From Trichobilharzia regenti (lineage: Eukaryota; Platyhelminthes; Trematoda; Strigeidida; Schistosomatidae): DNA of 64,000 bases. Below the pieces are notes generated by a model. The model saw nothing but the letters and a program-made list of their open reading frames with translations. It ran no database searches and was not told the origin of the DNA. Each line of letters starts with the position of its first letter. Position 1 is the stretch's first letter. This document shows, piece after piece, positions 23,654 through 39,500 of this stretch. The stretch lies in assembly GCA_944472135.2 (NCBI GenBank), contig OX235262.1, forward strand, positions 25,839,362 through 25,903,361, given 5' to 3'. The position numbers and the translations under genes were made by a program.

Positions 23654-26600
23654 ACCCAACTACGCAGAATTACGATGGCAAAAAACAATAGTGTTGCATA
23701 CTCCATCTTTCGTTTATTCCTAAAAGAAATATGTTCTGCAGGCTGAAACCGGCGTCAACTGGTTTAAATCACAAGGCACAACGTAAACCATTGAACCTTT
23801 GGCATAATTTCATTGGACAACATTTCATACCTGACCTTATATAACCACTCAAATTACTTATTGGTATTTACAAAAGCATATTTGATACAACAGAAATGAT
23901 ACCAAGTTATTAGCTAAATGACGTTTACAATACATCTGATTGCTCATAATCACTTCTCAATGTATTCACACGACTTTGAAAACCTCCTTGATATTGTTCT
24001 ACAGTCTGTTGTTGCTTTTTTGGCAATTTCCTATATTTCCGGTAAAGGCGTTGTAACACTTCGTTTCCACATGTTTGGTGTTGGATTTGATGAACAAAGA
24101 TAAGGTGATTAAGCTCTTTCTTTCTCTCTCCCTCAGCCTAATTGCATTACTTCTTAATACATTCTACCACAGTGAACAAATTCTACTCTTAAAACTGGTT
24201 ATTACTAGTATAATACATGCGATATGCCCTTTTATCGAAGAAAGTTTATGTTCTCACAAGCACAGACCAAACTTGTTGTTTAACTTTTCCATGAAATCAG
24301 CGTAGCAGACGGTACTTCAAGGAGAACAAGTGAGTATTATATTGGATTCGGTGTCAAACTCAAATCCTAATATATTACTATTAACAGATATAACTCTATT
24401 CTGTTCTGTTTTCGACATAGAACTTTGCACAAATGTGCGACAGTTCAAGTCGCCACACTCCCTCCTTGTAGAACACAAAGCAACAGAAGAAAGTAGAAGA
24501 AATGCATAATAGAGACAGTAAACAGAGGTGTGAGAAAAAGGAATAGTAATAACGAAGAACAAAAGTTTCATTGGAAATCATAAGTCACAAGGAGTGGATG
24601 CATCTGCACCAGCCATTGAGGACGATTTTCGGTCATATCACCAATTGTTTCCAACCATTGGTTTTTACCTTCCCGAGGACCCCAACCAGTCAGGAAGTCT
24701 ACACCTTCCTACGTGGCTTAAGCTAACTGATGTGGATTTCATTGACTGGTGCCATGTTTTGGTTTGACCGCCGCTAGCCGGCTCTCTTCCAGCCTGACCC
24801 TATATCCGCTAACATTGCTCGTCGAGGAAGGCGATGACTAGGCAAACGTAACACATGTCCTAACCATCTAAGTCTTTGTAAATTCACAACTTCGTCGATT
24901 GATTTCCCCTGTTTACCTAGAACCCAACGCCTAACCTCAATATTGCTCACCCTATTATACTACTTCCCACGGGAGATAGAACGCAGGCACCTATTATCAA
25001 AGACAACTAGTTAGGCTTTTCATGTCTTCTACTCTCAGTGGCCAGGTCTCACAGCCAGGACTGCTGAGCAGTACACACGCCATTTTGTCGATACCCAGAT
25101 ATCAGGTCCACGCCAGAGACGGAGTAAACTGGCATATGCGAAACTACCCCTCTGTATCCGTGCTGAGATTTCGTCGGAGATCAACCCGTTGGCGTTGGCT
25201 GATGCAACTTCCCAAATCAGTGAAGCGGTCAACGTGCTCTACCACTTCAGTTGCTATTTCTAATCTAGGAGGCGTGTAGTCCTGTCCTGTAACATCATCT
25301 TACATTTGGCGGGAGCGAATCGCATGCCAAACATTCGTAGATTGCAGCTCAAGGTGTTCAGAAGACTCTACCCTATTTTGTCAGCGTCCTCGCCTAGAAG
25401 GTCTGTCTGTCTGTTTTCGACATAGAACTTTGCACAAATGTGCGGAAGTTCAAGTCGCCACATTCCGTGTAGCACGCGAAGCAAGAGAAGAAAGTACAAG
25501 AAAAGCATAATAGAAACAGTGAGCAGAGGTGTAAGACAAAGGAGTAATAAAGAAATACAAAACAGTTTCATTGGAAATCATAAGTCACAGGGAGTGGATG
25601 CATCTGCGCCACTGAGAACGATTTTGAGCCATGTCACCAATTGTTTCCAACCATAGATTTTTACCGTCCCGAGGACCCCAGCCTGGAAGTCTATACCTTC
25701 CTGCGTGGCTTAGACTAACTGTTGTGGATTTTATTGACTGGTGCCATGTTTTTGTTTGACCGCCGCTAGCTTTTTCCAGCCTGACCCTATATCCGCTAAC
25801 ATTGCTCGTCGAGGGAGGCGATGGCTTGGCATACGTAACACACGTCCTAACCATCTCAGTCTTTGTAGCTTCACGACTTCGTCGATTGATTTCCCCTGTT
25901 TACCTAGAACTCTACGCTTAACCTCCATGTTGCTCACCTTATTATGCCACTTTACACGGGAAATAGAACGCAGGCACCTATGATCCGCCTAGAAGGACTA
26001 TATCGTCTGCATATTTTAAGCCAACGAGATTATTCCCTGGTGGTAACAAGTCAATCCCTGAGTCTCTGAAGTGAGTTAGGGTTAAGTCCATTAGTACATC
26101 TATGATGAAAGTGATAGAAATGGCGATAATGGGATAACAGATATGACAGATTTGACATGTTACCGATTCTACTACTACATAGTGGCTATTCACAGTCCGA
26201 GTGCATTTAAAGATACAACTCCATCTCCCTTCGCTTTCAATTAACTTCGTTTTAGATCATCTTTGAGAAGTTAGCTTCTATACTTTCTGACTGAACAGGA
26301 AGTAATTGTGTTTCCCCACTCAGTACTATAATATGCACCTGACATTTCTCTTAGAATAACATTGTAGTAAGCATTTTACCATTGAGGCTTAAAAGTAATA
26401 TTTTCAAATTCGTCTATATATAAACTTATTTTTACGTGTTTGACCACGGATTGATATCAGTTAGAGAACCACAGAAAATCAGGAAGTACTGGACAGCTGC
26501 TGTTTCATCATAGTTTGGGAATCATCAGCAGTACGCACCCACCACAGCAGGTTAGAACCCAGGACCTTCCGATTACAAGGCAAGTTCGTATACCATTCAA

Positions 26601-29600
26601 CCACTGGGACCCGATTCAATGACCAGCCCATGAATTCTAACTTTTACCCAGTGGGTGCATACTGCCGGTGATTCCCAAACTAGCATGAAACGGCTGTCCA
26701 GTACTCCCTGGTGAATTTCAATGCTGCTCTCTAACTGATATCAATCCGTAGTCAAACTCGTAAAAACAAATTAAATCCTTACAAACCAACTCTTGAAAAC
26801 TATATACAAAATGTCGAGTTTGAAGAAAAAAAGAAAAGAAAAATCGACATTGAATTGAACGTTTGACTGCTAAGTTGATGAGAAGCTACCTTAGCGCATT
26901 TTACGATTATTCACATTTTCGAACAGTACACACATCAAGAGTAGATTGTAAATTAAATCAAATAAATAATAAAGAGAAAGAGATGAAAATACTCACTTCT
27001 AATTCTTTGTCTCTTTTCTTCTCATCAATTGTTTTATAAGCTTTGCAGAGACGTTGTTCCAATCTTTGTCTTTTTCGTATCGCTGATACACACTTCCTGT
27101 GAATAACTGCTTCAATTTCTTTCAAAGGATCTTTTTCAACAGTAGCCTTTTGTTCAGTTGATTTAACACGAGTCTTTGCTCGTTTAACCGGACATATTGG
27201 AGTCGAAGGAGATGTAATGCCAGATAATTTTTGACTGCCTCCATTAGTCATTTTAGGAGTTACATCCAACTTACGGGGACTAGATACATGAAGATAAAAG
27301 TAGGTTCAGTGAAATACTACCCGAAGCGTACACAAATATCGTTTAAGAGTTAAATGATATAGAATCTTATTCAATAACCACTTGGAATTCCATGCATTTG
27401 AAAATGAGCTATACCTATTGTGCGATGGCTATAGATACCATTTGGCGGCTGCATAAACTTCAGTAGGTGGATTGAGACTCGAACCTTTGACCCACTGGTT
27501 GACAGTCAAATGTCTAGACAGATGACCCATCACAGGTGAATACACCTATTGAGTTTAGTATTCCAACTCCCTTAACAGTTCATATCTAGTCATATCTACA
27601 AACTCCAACAAACTATTTACGTGCCTTAAAAGTAAAGGTAAGAGATAACTCTTACGCAGTGCCAAGTGGAACAAATACTCTGTAAATACTAACCATAGAA
27701 CGCATACGGGAATTAGTTTCCGTGGAATATAGTTTTAATCAGAAGTTGCAAATGAGGCATGCAAACCATTTCCCTGTAACTTGAGCACAATTTTCTTTCA
27801 ATGCTTAGGCTAAAGTCGATGATGGCAACAACACATCTGTGTCTGTTTGACAGTATTTACTCGAAAAGTACTGCACTTAAGATATTCATATGATTAATAT
27901 CTTTTTTAACATTCCTTTGCGTTCCAAGTAGAATGCAAGGCTTCAAGCGTCAGCTTAGGAGTTTCATTAGCAGCGACGCTTTTTTATTTTATCTTACGGG
28001 GTGGAATTTCTAGTCTCACACTTAACCCTCCCTATTCATGCGGATTATCACTGACTGAGCGAGGTCTAGGAGTAGACTGGTCGAGAATCCAGTCTGAAAC
28101 TCATGCGTAGTTAGGAGTGAGCAGTCTACCATTGGATCACTGATGCCATATAATTAATTGAAGGCAGCAATTGTAATTAAAAGAAAAGTGGGAATTGCTG
28201 ACAATCGGTATTAAGTATAAATTATAGCTCAAATACAATAAAAAACCAACCAAGAACCTATTGCCCAACAAGTGTGCAGAAGGAAATACAAATAGATTGG
28301 AAACACGCTGATGAGACCACCACGTCACGCACTAGCGGGTTTATGAGTGGAACCCGAGTAGGAAACAACGAGTCGCGCGTCTGAGAGCAACATGGAAATG
28401 GTCAATCGTTGAGCCAGATATAAAAGGCTGCATAGATTTGATTAAAATGCAGGTGTGCTACTTGGAACCCAAGGGAATAATAATAATAAAACAAGGTAAG
28501 TCTATTACTAAGGGTTTCCACAGTCAAGTTAAACGAACCAATTAAGCTAAGCAAGCACAAGAGCTTCATATGGTTGTAAATACACAAGATTACTGAAATT
28601 TAACTAGAGAGCTTACATTTTTGATCGAGTGGCAGGCATCCTGGTTACCTACAAAAGACAAATGGAAATAAATTCTGATTAAAAATACCATGTAGATAAG
28701 ATATGACTAGTCAAGATCACATCTACTTAGAATGCGTCATTAGTCACACAATGTAATTTAGCGGTTTAATATACCGATCTGTATTTGAAGAAAAAACTGA
28801 AATTACACTTAGTTTTACTTTTAGACAGTCATATTTTTCACAACCCTGCACTATGTATAAAGTCACTAACATATCAATAAAGTATGGATTCACACCTATC
28901 TTCTAGAAAGAATTTCATAAAGAAAACTTAATCAGTTAACTGATGTTGCCAAGGGTGGATTTCTCAAGTACCAGGTAATAAGACCTACTTATTGTGGTAG
29001 TACCATTTATTTGCCCAGGGTGAAGGAGGAGAGGTGAGATTTGAAGGCAGAACTGATTGGTGGAAAGAAAATTCCAGGGAGGAATAGTCTATGCTGGCTC
29101 ACTTTCAGTAATCCAGATTATTATAAATATAAAGCCCAGCCAACATACCTGTCAGTCGTCTTCAACCCCTGGAGGTTGGAAAAAGTGAGGTAATCAATAA
29201 AAAGCTAAATCTGCTGGTATACAAACACAAAGATATTATTACATCGAAATATATAACAGGTCAGCTGAAAACTTTACAAAGAAATGCATCAGTATAAGCT
29301 GTCAATTTCGAAATGAAATATGAACCAAAGAAAGAGAGAGATACATTGATGCTATAACGGACAAGCATGTATTCAAGAGAGGAAATAACTCCATGAAACC
29401 TCACAGTAACAGAGGGACGAGGAGTAAATAATTCTAAGCCATTATAAAAGATTTGGGCCATCTCACAACGAGTTCTTCAGCAAATAATTCTCACAGTCAT
29501 GTGAGCATCAGACAGTCAGTCAATCTACAGATCTACCGTCTACGACTTTAAGAACAGATGCCATATTTTTCTTCTAGCCTGTTCCAGTTAAAATACAGGT

Positions 29601-32600
29601 TCTAGACACCTCAATTGATGAAGTTTCACAGCCTTATCAGTCGACTAACCCCCATTACCTAACACTACACCTAACCTCACTATTACTTACGATTTTTATA
29701 TACGTGAAAGCAGCACATGAACCAAGACGTTAGTAACTACGTATTTTGTACCCAAAACGGCCGTCTCACTGCTTTGAAGTACACGTAAATTGTGTCAAGT
29801 AGCCCGACCCAAAGGTGGTGCAAGTTGGTAGATGAAAAATGAGTCCTCTGTATCCGTGCTGAGATTTGATCATCGATTAGTCCGCTGAGGCTAATTCAGC
29901 TTCACAAATGAGTGAATTCGTTAACATATTCAAACACTTCACTACTCATCTTTAAATGAGGATTCAGAGTAAACCATTTCTATAGCACTAACTTAGACCT
30001 GATAGGTGACGCGCTAAACACAATCAGGATTTCTATCAAGATGTTTGGATGACTATGCACTTTGTTTGAGTTTCTACCTAAAATCATCACTAAGTTTATC
30101 CGAACTGCAGTCGGTTGGGGCGTAAGCGGAGACTATGAAAGACAACAACGGGTAACGCCGTCCTTACTTCTTCTAACGAACCTGTCCGAAGCAGCGCACA
30201 CGTAAGATCATCTAGTGAGATCCATTCAAGTAGATTTTTCTGTTCCAATACCAATGCTATCCCTACACCTGCGAGTCCTCACGAACTAGCTGAAGAATCT
30301 CTTGACACCCGTAAAGTGAATTTTACATATTCGCCCTGTTCGTCAAGTGGTGTCAAGTGAATAAATACGCTTGACTCTTGTATACGCATCTCTCAAACTC
30401 AACATACATCCATGGCTCGAGATACTATAAGCTCTAGCTAGTGATACCTGTTGTCCAATTCGGTAGAGGATACTGACGTTGAATGCTTCTATATGAAGTT
30501 GGTGGCGTGGTTTTAAGAGGTTACCTGAGGTGTTTTTCTGGCTCTCATCCTTATTTGTGGTTACAGAATATACAGATGACTGACTAGTCTGCGGGAAAGT
30601 ACTGACAGTATTAGGAAAACAACATGATGAGGGTGATAGCGATAGAAGAGAATGATGATCATGAGGGCTACACATACTTTTGGAAGTGTATGGACGATTG
30701 TTACTTCCGGGCTACTCACACCGTGGAAGTTGATTTTTCCTTGAGGTACCTGAAATAGTAAGAGAATTAGTGTTGCGTGACTACACAGCCCAGGGGACAA
30801 CTGCTTGAGGCCGGTTACACCCAGTCTGTCTGAAGTGGCTTTTTAGTTTAGTTAGAGAAACCTGAACAATACAGGTTTATAAAGAGACAGTCAGATACTA
30901 TTCAAATGAAACCCAGTATTACTGCATGTCAGTCAAGTCACCACAAAATATAAAACGCTTCAAGCATGATTCACGTAGCTCTTCACAACTACTAGTGGAA
31001 GCAGTAGTAGGCTCTATAGTGGATGAACCAGAAAATCAGCTAAACGGCTTCTTGTCAATATTTTGTCTACCTATTGAAACGGAATTTAGCCATTTGGACC
31101 AGTGATTTGATTTTTTGCTGAAATATGTGAGAACTTTGACTGCTTCATGTTGGCACCACATGAGCGGCCTATTTATTCTAGATATAAATGACCTGCACAT
31201 AGCAATTTTCAATGTTACTATTTGGATCTATCGAAACTCCATGCTGTTCTAAAAAAGTGAATCATTTTTAGCAGAAATACACCCAAAAATGTTGAAAACT
31301 TTTGGAAAACTCACATTTTCAGTTTCTGACACTTTCAGCTTCTTCAACGCAGGTTTCGAAACTGAATTCCTCTGAAGATTTCTATATTGGACAAATATCA
31401 TTAAATAATTAGTTAAGTTTAAACAGTACAATGAGAATAAATCAGCAAACCAGAATATATATATATATATATCGTAAAGTCAATGACAGTAAGGATGCGG
31501 TGAGAGCTGGCTGTTAGTCCAAATTGGTGGACAGTAATTTACGTCAATGTTTACGTCCCCAATATTGGTCGCGAGAAAAATGAGAACAAAGGCTTTGCGT
31601 AAGCCGATACAGTTAACATATAGATGATCTGACATTCAAGAAACAGCCACAAAGAGATGCAAGGTTAACTTTCTGTGAGAAACAACCAATCAGAAGACTT
31701 TTTTTCTGCTAACAATAGCCTATAATAATGTACATGAAAATCTATAAATATGTGCCTTTGTCTTCTGTTGTTACAAGGACATCTAACAAAATTCAAGCCA
31801 AATAAACGAAATGACATTGTGGCGTGTTCTACTGACAGAAATTCATGAGTAGTATATTGGTGACGTCTTTTGTAAGAATCTCATATGGCGAAAACACAGA
31901 GAGAGGAGAAATTAACATACTTAGTAAGCGACATATAAAGTGTGAGATGAAGAAAAAATCAGACTAAGAATAACTTCTACAAAGTGAAACTTAAATGTGA
32001 TGTTTTTATATTTTGCTAACACTGTACATACGATTTTGCCAGATAAATAATTCTGCTAGCAAATACAATAAGCTCGCCTTGTCAACTAATAATAATAATA
32101 ATAATTTGCTTTATTCCAAAACAGTACTTGCGATAAACAGAGGAATTCTCAGTATTTCACTGCAGTATTGCATCCAGTTGGTACATTAACGATAAATAAA
32201 ATTCTACATAGATTAAGGGTAATCTTAATTCATTATGACAACAACATATTAGCATGTCGGTAGCAAAGCCGAAATTGAACAGTGTTTGAAAGTGTTAGAA
32301 AAGTAGATACCAGCATATTTACTGGCGTAAGCAGTTACAAAAACGTCGAGATATACAGAGTGTGAAAGAACGGCGATGAATGTTTTAAATAGAGTTTGTA
32401 CGGAAGAGAGAAACAAAATAGCACATAACAAAAAAGAGAGAGAGAAAAGGGAGAGAATGAAAGAAAACGTTGCACCTATAAATGACATGAGTTGGAAAGA
32501 CGAGACCCAATTGTTCTACTGACCATTTAATAAGTTATAAGTTTCACGCCTGGATATGATAAATAACAAAGAATGAATGCATTAGCGCTATTGAGAACAA

Positions 32601-33203
32601 TTTCGAGCCGTATCACCAAATGTCTCCAGTCATTGGTTTTCACTATCCCGAGGACCAGGCGTTGGTGGCTTGGTGGTAGTATGCTCGCAAAACACGCATA
32701 TGCTCCGGGGTTCGACCCACGGCTGACGCACTCCCAAACGTCGCTGAGGCGGTAACAAGACCGGTGAAGAAGGAAAGTTTAGCATGAGGTTAGCAACCCC
32801 ACCCTGTGAAAATAAACACTACTGCTAGCGAAACTTCAAAGCTATAGCTTGAAGTCCTATGATTCACTGGGATTGTAAAGGAATAAAATAATGAAAATAA
32901 AAATTCAGAGGACCTTAACCAGAAAGTAGGCAGCCCATACACTTCCATAAGCACAAAAAGTCTTCCTGGTAGTTAAAAATTCCGTTCCGTTTAAATGGAT
33001 AAACCAAAGAGGAGGCACATTAATGCCATGTGCGTCGGTGGCACACTGGTTAGGACTCTCGCCGACCATGCACATGGTCCGGGGTTCGATCCCCTGCCGA
33101 CGCACACCTGATATCTGTGGTCGGCCTGCGAAATTTGGGCTACCGATATCCATGCTGAAAATTCCATACTTGTACCAAAAACAGTGTGGAATCAAGCTGT
33201 AAT

Positions 33204-33282
<79 letters not shown>

Positions 33283-33533
33283 ATCATCCAAGCTCCCTAA
33301 AACCCAACTTTTTCACTACTCACTGAGATGTGTTGATATGCGACGCTCAAACAAATTATAATGGGAATGATGAAGTCAGACATTCTCAATTTAATCCTGA
33401 AAAAGAAATCTATACATATTTTTACGCTCAAGTACTCTTTGTAGTTCGCGTAAACATGTTCGGACTTTACTTTTTAGTTTTATTGTCCATGGCACCATGG
33501 GAGTAGTAGAATAAGTTTGCAATAATTCGGCTT

Positions 33534-33566
<33 letters not shown>

Positions 33567-36500
33567 ACAATCATAATCAATCGCTCAACAAATCCCACAA
33601 CTCGCTCCTTTCACCTAAGCTTAATCAAATTTACAATCATACCAAATGGAGACGGAGTTTAAAGAAGTCAGACAAACCTAACCTTTGAGAAGCAATCACG
33701 ACTTATTATCTGACATAACTAAACACGCAATACTTTGTCTTTCAGTTACAATGATCGTTTGAGGCCTCCAAAGACAAACTTAACATTATATTTAACCAAT
33801 TGGTTGCATGATACCTAAATAATTGCTGCTATACCTTACAAGTAACTCACACGGTATATGTGTGAAAATGGTTAACAGTATGTATATAACATATAAAACG
33901 AACATAAAAACAATACTTTAAATATTAAATGAGCACTTAAAAAGTCTGTGTTTAATAACATACCTTTCAGTTTTTGTATTGCGTTTATCTCTAAGTGAGG
34001 AAGCTACTTTCAACTGATAATCTAAAACTTCTAACCTAAAACGGATGACTAAAACTACATTTCTATCGGGCTTACTTTTGTTGACGAGTATTTTCCACTT
34101 CTTTAACAAGATTTTCGCGAGCCTTAACAAAACTGTCACTAGTTGCTTTAGTTCTGTATTTATAGTTGATATCACCCAGAAATTCTCCCCTGCAAAGAGA
34201 AAAAAGCATCCTATAGGTGAACATTATGGATTTTATGAAGCTTCGTACAACTGATCAACCTCCTTCATAAATCTCAAAACAACCAAGAATGTACAATGGA
34301 GTATAAGCTGTAACGGTCAAATTTCTGTAAATAGTGTTGGCAAGCTCCGTATACTTAATAAAATATGCAAATTCGGAATCTTAAGGCAATCTCAATAAAC
34401 TCATTTGAAATACAAACTAACGGTTATTAGGCTTGTAAATATCAAACGAATGCAATATAATCTGTTGATAAATAAATGATAGTTAATCCCTCACTACATT
34501 CTGTCTGTCTGTCTGTTTTCGACATAGAACTTTGTACAAATGTGCGACAGTTCAAGTCGACACACTCTGTGTAGCACGCGAAGCAAGAGAAGAAAGTACA
34601 ACAAAAGCATAATAAAGACAGTAAGCAGAGGTGTGAGACAAAGGAGGAGTAATAACGAAGAACAAAACAGTTTCATTGGAAATCATAAGTCACGAGGAGT
34701 GGATGCATCTGCGCCACTGAGAACGATTTTGAGCCATGTCACCAATTGTTTCCAACCATAGATTTTTACCGTCCCGAGGACCCCAGCCTGGAAGTCTACA
34801 CCTTCCTACGTGGTTTAGACTAACTGTTGTGGATTTCATTGACTGGTGCCATGTTTTTGTTTGACCGCCGCTAGCTTTTTTCCCTCACTACATTAGTAAT
34901 TTATAGGTTATTTTCTCTGAGATATTTCTCTTACTGGTTTGCGTTTCGAGTGGAACATAGGGCTTTAGGCTTGAGCTTTGAACTTTCAGGAGCGATGTAG
35001 CTCTTTGTTCTTAAGCGTGAGGCTGGCAAACCCACCCCATAAAATACAATCCCATCACAAGTGAAACTTAAAAGTGCGAGAATCAGGAAGATTTCTAAAT
35101 TCGAGGATGGATGATGCAGGCGGATAAAAGACATCGGGAAAACAGTCAACTTAGATGTCTTCTTTCGATGAAACTAAAAGTAAGCATGGGGACATGCAAT
35201 ATACACATGACGCTTGAAGCCTGCCAGAAAGGCTGTTCAGATCACAAAAGATACTAGAAAATATAGTACAGAAGCGTTACCAACCTGTGTTAGCAGGTGG
35301 AAGAGATGTGGATTCGCTAAGTTTTTGACTGGAGTCAAGAATCTACTCAGATCAGCCAGATGACAACCACGAGTACACTGACGCAGTGAGTAGCTATCAT
35401 GATATCACTAAAAGCAGCCAAAGTCCTTATGCAGTGGGAACCAGTCTCCGCCAGAATAGTGACAGGAGGATTCAACTCAAAGGGAAAGAAAGTTACAACT
35501 ATCCAATACTACGCTCCTAAAAGCAAAACAGACTAAGAGAAGGAAGACTTCTACAAACAATTGAAAGCAGTAATGGACTCCAGGTGGCAACATCGAAATC
35601 CGAATGGATGATACGGAGATCCGGATCGACTTCATTTTAATTCTAAGAAAGTGGAGATGCTGGACAAGAAATCCAAAGACTTAGGCTCAGGACACTGTCT
35701 AGTGCAAGTAACCTTCATGGTCAAATTGACCAAACACAGATAATCCAAAAATAACACTAGTAGACACAGAATTGCCAGTGAACACCCACCGTCCCACAAA
35801 AGAATTCTTGAAGGTCATAAAGTTACTGAAAGCCGCGATAAGGCAGAAAGACCAAATGGAATTCTTTGGGAAGCACTGAAAAAAGATCCAGATATCTCAG
35901 AGGATGTGCTCACGCCTCTTCTGCAAGTGTTCAAGTAAGAAAAGGATAGCACAGGTTGAAATAAAAGCAACCTTACCAAAGAAAAGTGACTTGAGCTTAT
36001 GCAAGGACTGCTGTGGAACCATGTCTCTGTCAACTGTGATTGAAATATTGGGGCACATCAATCTGGGATGACTAAAAGATGCCCTGGGTGGAATAATTAT
36101 CAGGAAAACTAAGTCATACATAAATCAAGTCGCAACACAGGCATACGTTGGGCTAATAAAAGAACTTTAGATCTATATTTTGAAGGTGAATTATGTCTAA
36201 TGTCGCACAAACTCGAAGATTTACTAGCGAAATCCAACAGGTTGGCTGAAGAGGCAGTGAGGACAGAACTTCAGGTAAACACAGAGACAACAGAGGTGAT
36301 AGACATATCTCACCAATAGCAATCGACATCGACGGTAAAAATCTAAAGGAATTCAACTTTTCCACTTAACAGGATACAATCGTTTCAACTACAAGTAGCA
36401 CGGATGAGGAAGGCAAAGCCATCCATGATCGGGAAAACAAAACAGAAGTTTACCAGCCTAAATTCAACGTGGAGATCTACAGCACATGGGAAAACAGTCA

Positions 36501-39500
36501 ATTAAGTCCTTCTATCACACCTTCACCCTTGGACAGATCCTGGAACAGAGGCATACTGACATCAAATACTTTCCACATTTCTTCACCTGAAGGCGGTATT
36601 CGACTCCATCGACCCAAAAGGGTGATGGAGAGGTCTTTGGTTGTGAAAGCAATGCTCTTCCCATTTTTGCTTAATTTCATTATAGATGTACTGACTTCAG
36701 AGACTCAGAAATTGAATTGTCACCACCACGTCTGTCTGTCTGTTTTCGACATAGAACTTTGCACAAATGTGCGGAAGTTCAAGTCGCCACATTCCGTGTA
36801 GCACGCGAAGCAAGAGAAGAAAGTACAAGAAAAGCATAATAGAAACAGTGAGCAGAGGTGTGAGACAAAGGAGTAATAAAGAAATACAAAACAGTTTCAT
36901 TGAAGATCATAAGTCACAGGGAGTGGATGCATCTGCGCCACTGAGAACGATTTTGAGCCATGTCACCAATTGTTTCCAACCATAGATTTTTACCGTCCCG
37001 AGGACCCCAGCCTGGAAGTCTACACCTTTCTACGTGGCTTAGACCAACTGTTGTGGATTTCATTGACTGATGCCAAGTTTTTGTTTGACCGCCGCTAGCT
37101 TTTTTCCAGCCTGACCCTATATCCGCTAACATTGCTCGTCGAGGGAGGCGATGGCTTGGCATACGTAACACATGTCCTAACCATCTCAGTCTTTGTAGCT
37201 TCACGACTTCGTCGATTGATTTCCCCTGTTTACCTAGAACTCTACGCCTAACCTCCATGTTGCTCACCTTATTATGCCACTTTACACGGGAAATAGAACG
37301 CAGGCACCTATGATCAAAGACAGCTAGTCTTTTCATGTCTTCCACTCTCAGTGGCCAGGTCTCACAACCATAAAGGAGGACGGAGCGGACTGATGAGCAG
37401 TACACCCGCCCTTTGGTCGATAGTCGAACATCTCGTCTACGCCAGAGTCGGCGTAAACTAACAAATGCGAAACGAGCCCCTTGTATTCGTGCTGAGATTT
37501 CGTCAGAGATCAGCCCGTTGGGGCTGATGGTACTTCCCAAATAAGTGAAGCGGTCAACGTGCTCTACCACTTCACTTCCTATTTTTAAACTAGGCGTCGA
37601 TGTAGTCCAGTCCTGTAACATCATCTTGCATTTGGCGGGAGCGAATCGCATGCCAAACATTCGTAGATTGCGGCTCAAGGTGTTTAGAAGACTCTGCATT
37701 TCGTCAGCGTCTTCGCCTAGAAGGACTATATCGTCTGCATATTCCAAGTCAACGAGATTATTCCCGGTAGCAAGTCAATCCCTGAGTCGCTGAAGTCACC
37801 TAGGGTTAAGTCCATTAACACATCTATGATGAAGTTGAATAGAAAAGGAGATAATGGGCATCCTTGACGGACACCACTGGTCGTCATCAGTTCAGATGAC
37901 AGCTCGCCGTAAGCCCTCACCTGGCTGTATGAGTACGAATAGAGTGCCTTAATCAGTGCAATATATTTTCTTGGAATTCCCTTTACAGCCAAGCATCTCC
38001 AGAGAACTTCCCGATCGACAGAGTCGAATGCTGCCTTTAGGTCAAGAAATATAATGACTGTTGGACGCCGGTAGGAATGCCTATGTTCTAGAATCTGTCG
38101 GAGGGTGAAGATATGATCAATACACCCTCTTCCTGGTCTAAAGCCTGCCTGGCTCTCTCGTGTTTGTGCTTCCCGAGCACCACTCAGTCTACGCATGATT
38201 ATTGAGCCTAAGACTTTAGATACTATATTAGTCAAGCTAATCCCTCTGTGATTATCACAGGAAGACTTGTCTCCCTTCTTGTATATGGGGATAATCAGTG
38301 ACTTACACCAACCCGATGGGACTTCTTCTGATTCCCAGACGCTGCCTAGTACCTCAGTTAATCCGGACAGTAAGCTGTCTCCACCGTACTTAAATACCTC
38401 TGGAGTCATTCCATCAGGTCCCGCTGCTTTGCCTAGTTTCAGATTGGTGACAGCTTTAGTAACCTCAGTTAGTGACGGAGGACCTGTGTCTATATCCCAT
38501 TCAGGGAGGTGTTGGATGCTCGGAAGGTTGAGCGTGGCTGTGGGCAAATTAAACTGCTCCTCATAATGCTCTTTCCAACGATCCAGTCGTCTATCCTGTG
38601 AGCTAATTATAGTGCCATTTTTTTCCGAGATTGTCTCACTGATGATTTGTCTTCTCCCACCCGTTTCCCTGATGAGTCCAAAGAGTTGCCTGGTGTTGCC
38701 TATCCTCAAAGCTTTCTCCATCTCTTTGGCTTTTGTCGCCCACCACTGTTCACGGTCCTTGCGGAGACTTTTCGTAAGTTTCCTCTTGTGCAGCTTTCGC
38801 TCCTCATTGAATTCGGAGCTCGCCGGAATAAGTCTTCTAGCATCTATCAGTTCGGATGAGGCGGTGGAGATCCAGTGGTTTTTACTCACCTTTGGGTTTA
38901 CCTTATTCACAGCTTTTACAGCTGTATCTATGGCTGCCTGGATATTTTTCCAAGCTTCTTCAGGGTGAGCACAGCTGTCGAACACAGATATGTGTTTAGC
39001 TAGTTCTTCCTCAAATACGGATTTAGTTTCCTGATCGAGCTGGGGACGTGATGGTTTTACCGCCAGCTGTTTCCTACGTCCGTTCAGTCGTAAGCACACC
39101 CGAGCGCGGACCAGTGCATGGTCGGTATCTACGCACGTGTTCCAGAAGGAGCGACAATCTCCTACCGACCCACGCCAACGATAGCTTATTGCTATGTGGT
39201 CTATTTGTGTCCAGCGTTGGTTTGATGAAGGGGGTCTCCAAGTCAAACAGTGTCTCTCCTTGTGTTTGAAGTTAGTGCTTACAAGAAACAAATGATTATC
39301 AGAGCAGAACTGTAGGAGACGGTCACCGTTGTCGGTTCGCTGGCACGGAGCTCCATAGGTGCCACCGACATCCTTCTCAGATTGACACAATTTCCCTACT
39401 TGAGCGTTAAAGTCACCAGCTAGAACGACTATGTCTGAGCGTTTAGCCTTTCCACCAAACTAGACAGCTTTTGGTAGAACTCATCCTTCGTTTCATCTGA

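Noticed and set aside
23506..23706. ORF with a poly-Asn run
   Set aside because: It is a translated TTA microsatellite with no other protein-like content.
28617..28648. A start exon of a separate gene (it contains an ATG)
   Set aside because: The block also joins in phase to the upstream exon 6 and has a normal acceptor, so it is better explained as an internal 32-nt exon of the nine-exon gene.
120..33290. CRISPR array or bacterial-type operon
   Set aside because: The repeats are microsatellites and retroelements; there are no regularly spaced identical repeats with unique spacers, and splice sites show a eukaryote.
32905..33291. Minus-strand ORF with long IY repeats
   Set aside because: It is a translation of a TA microsatellite joined to a SINE and RTE remnant.
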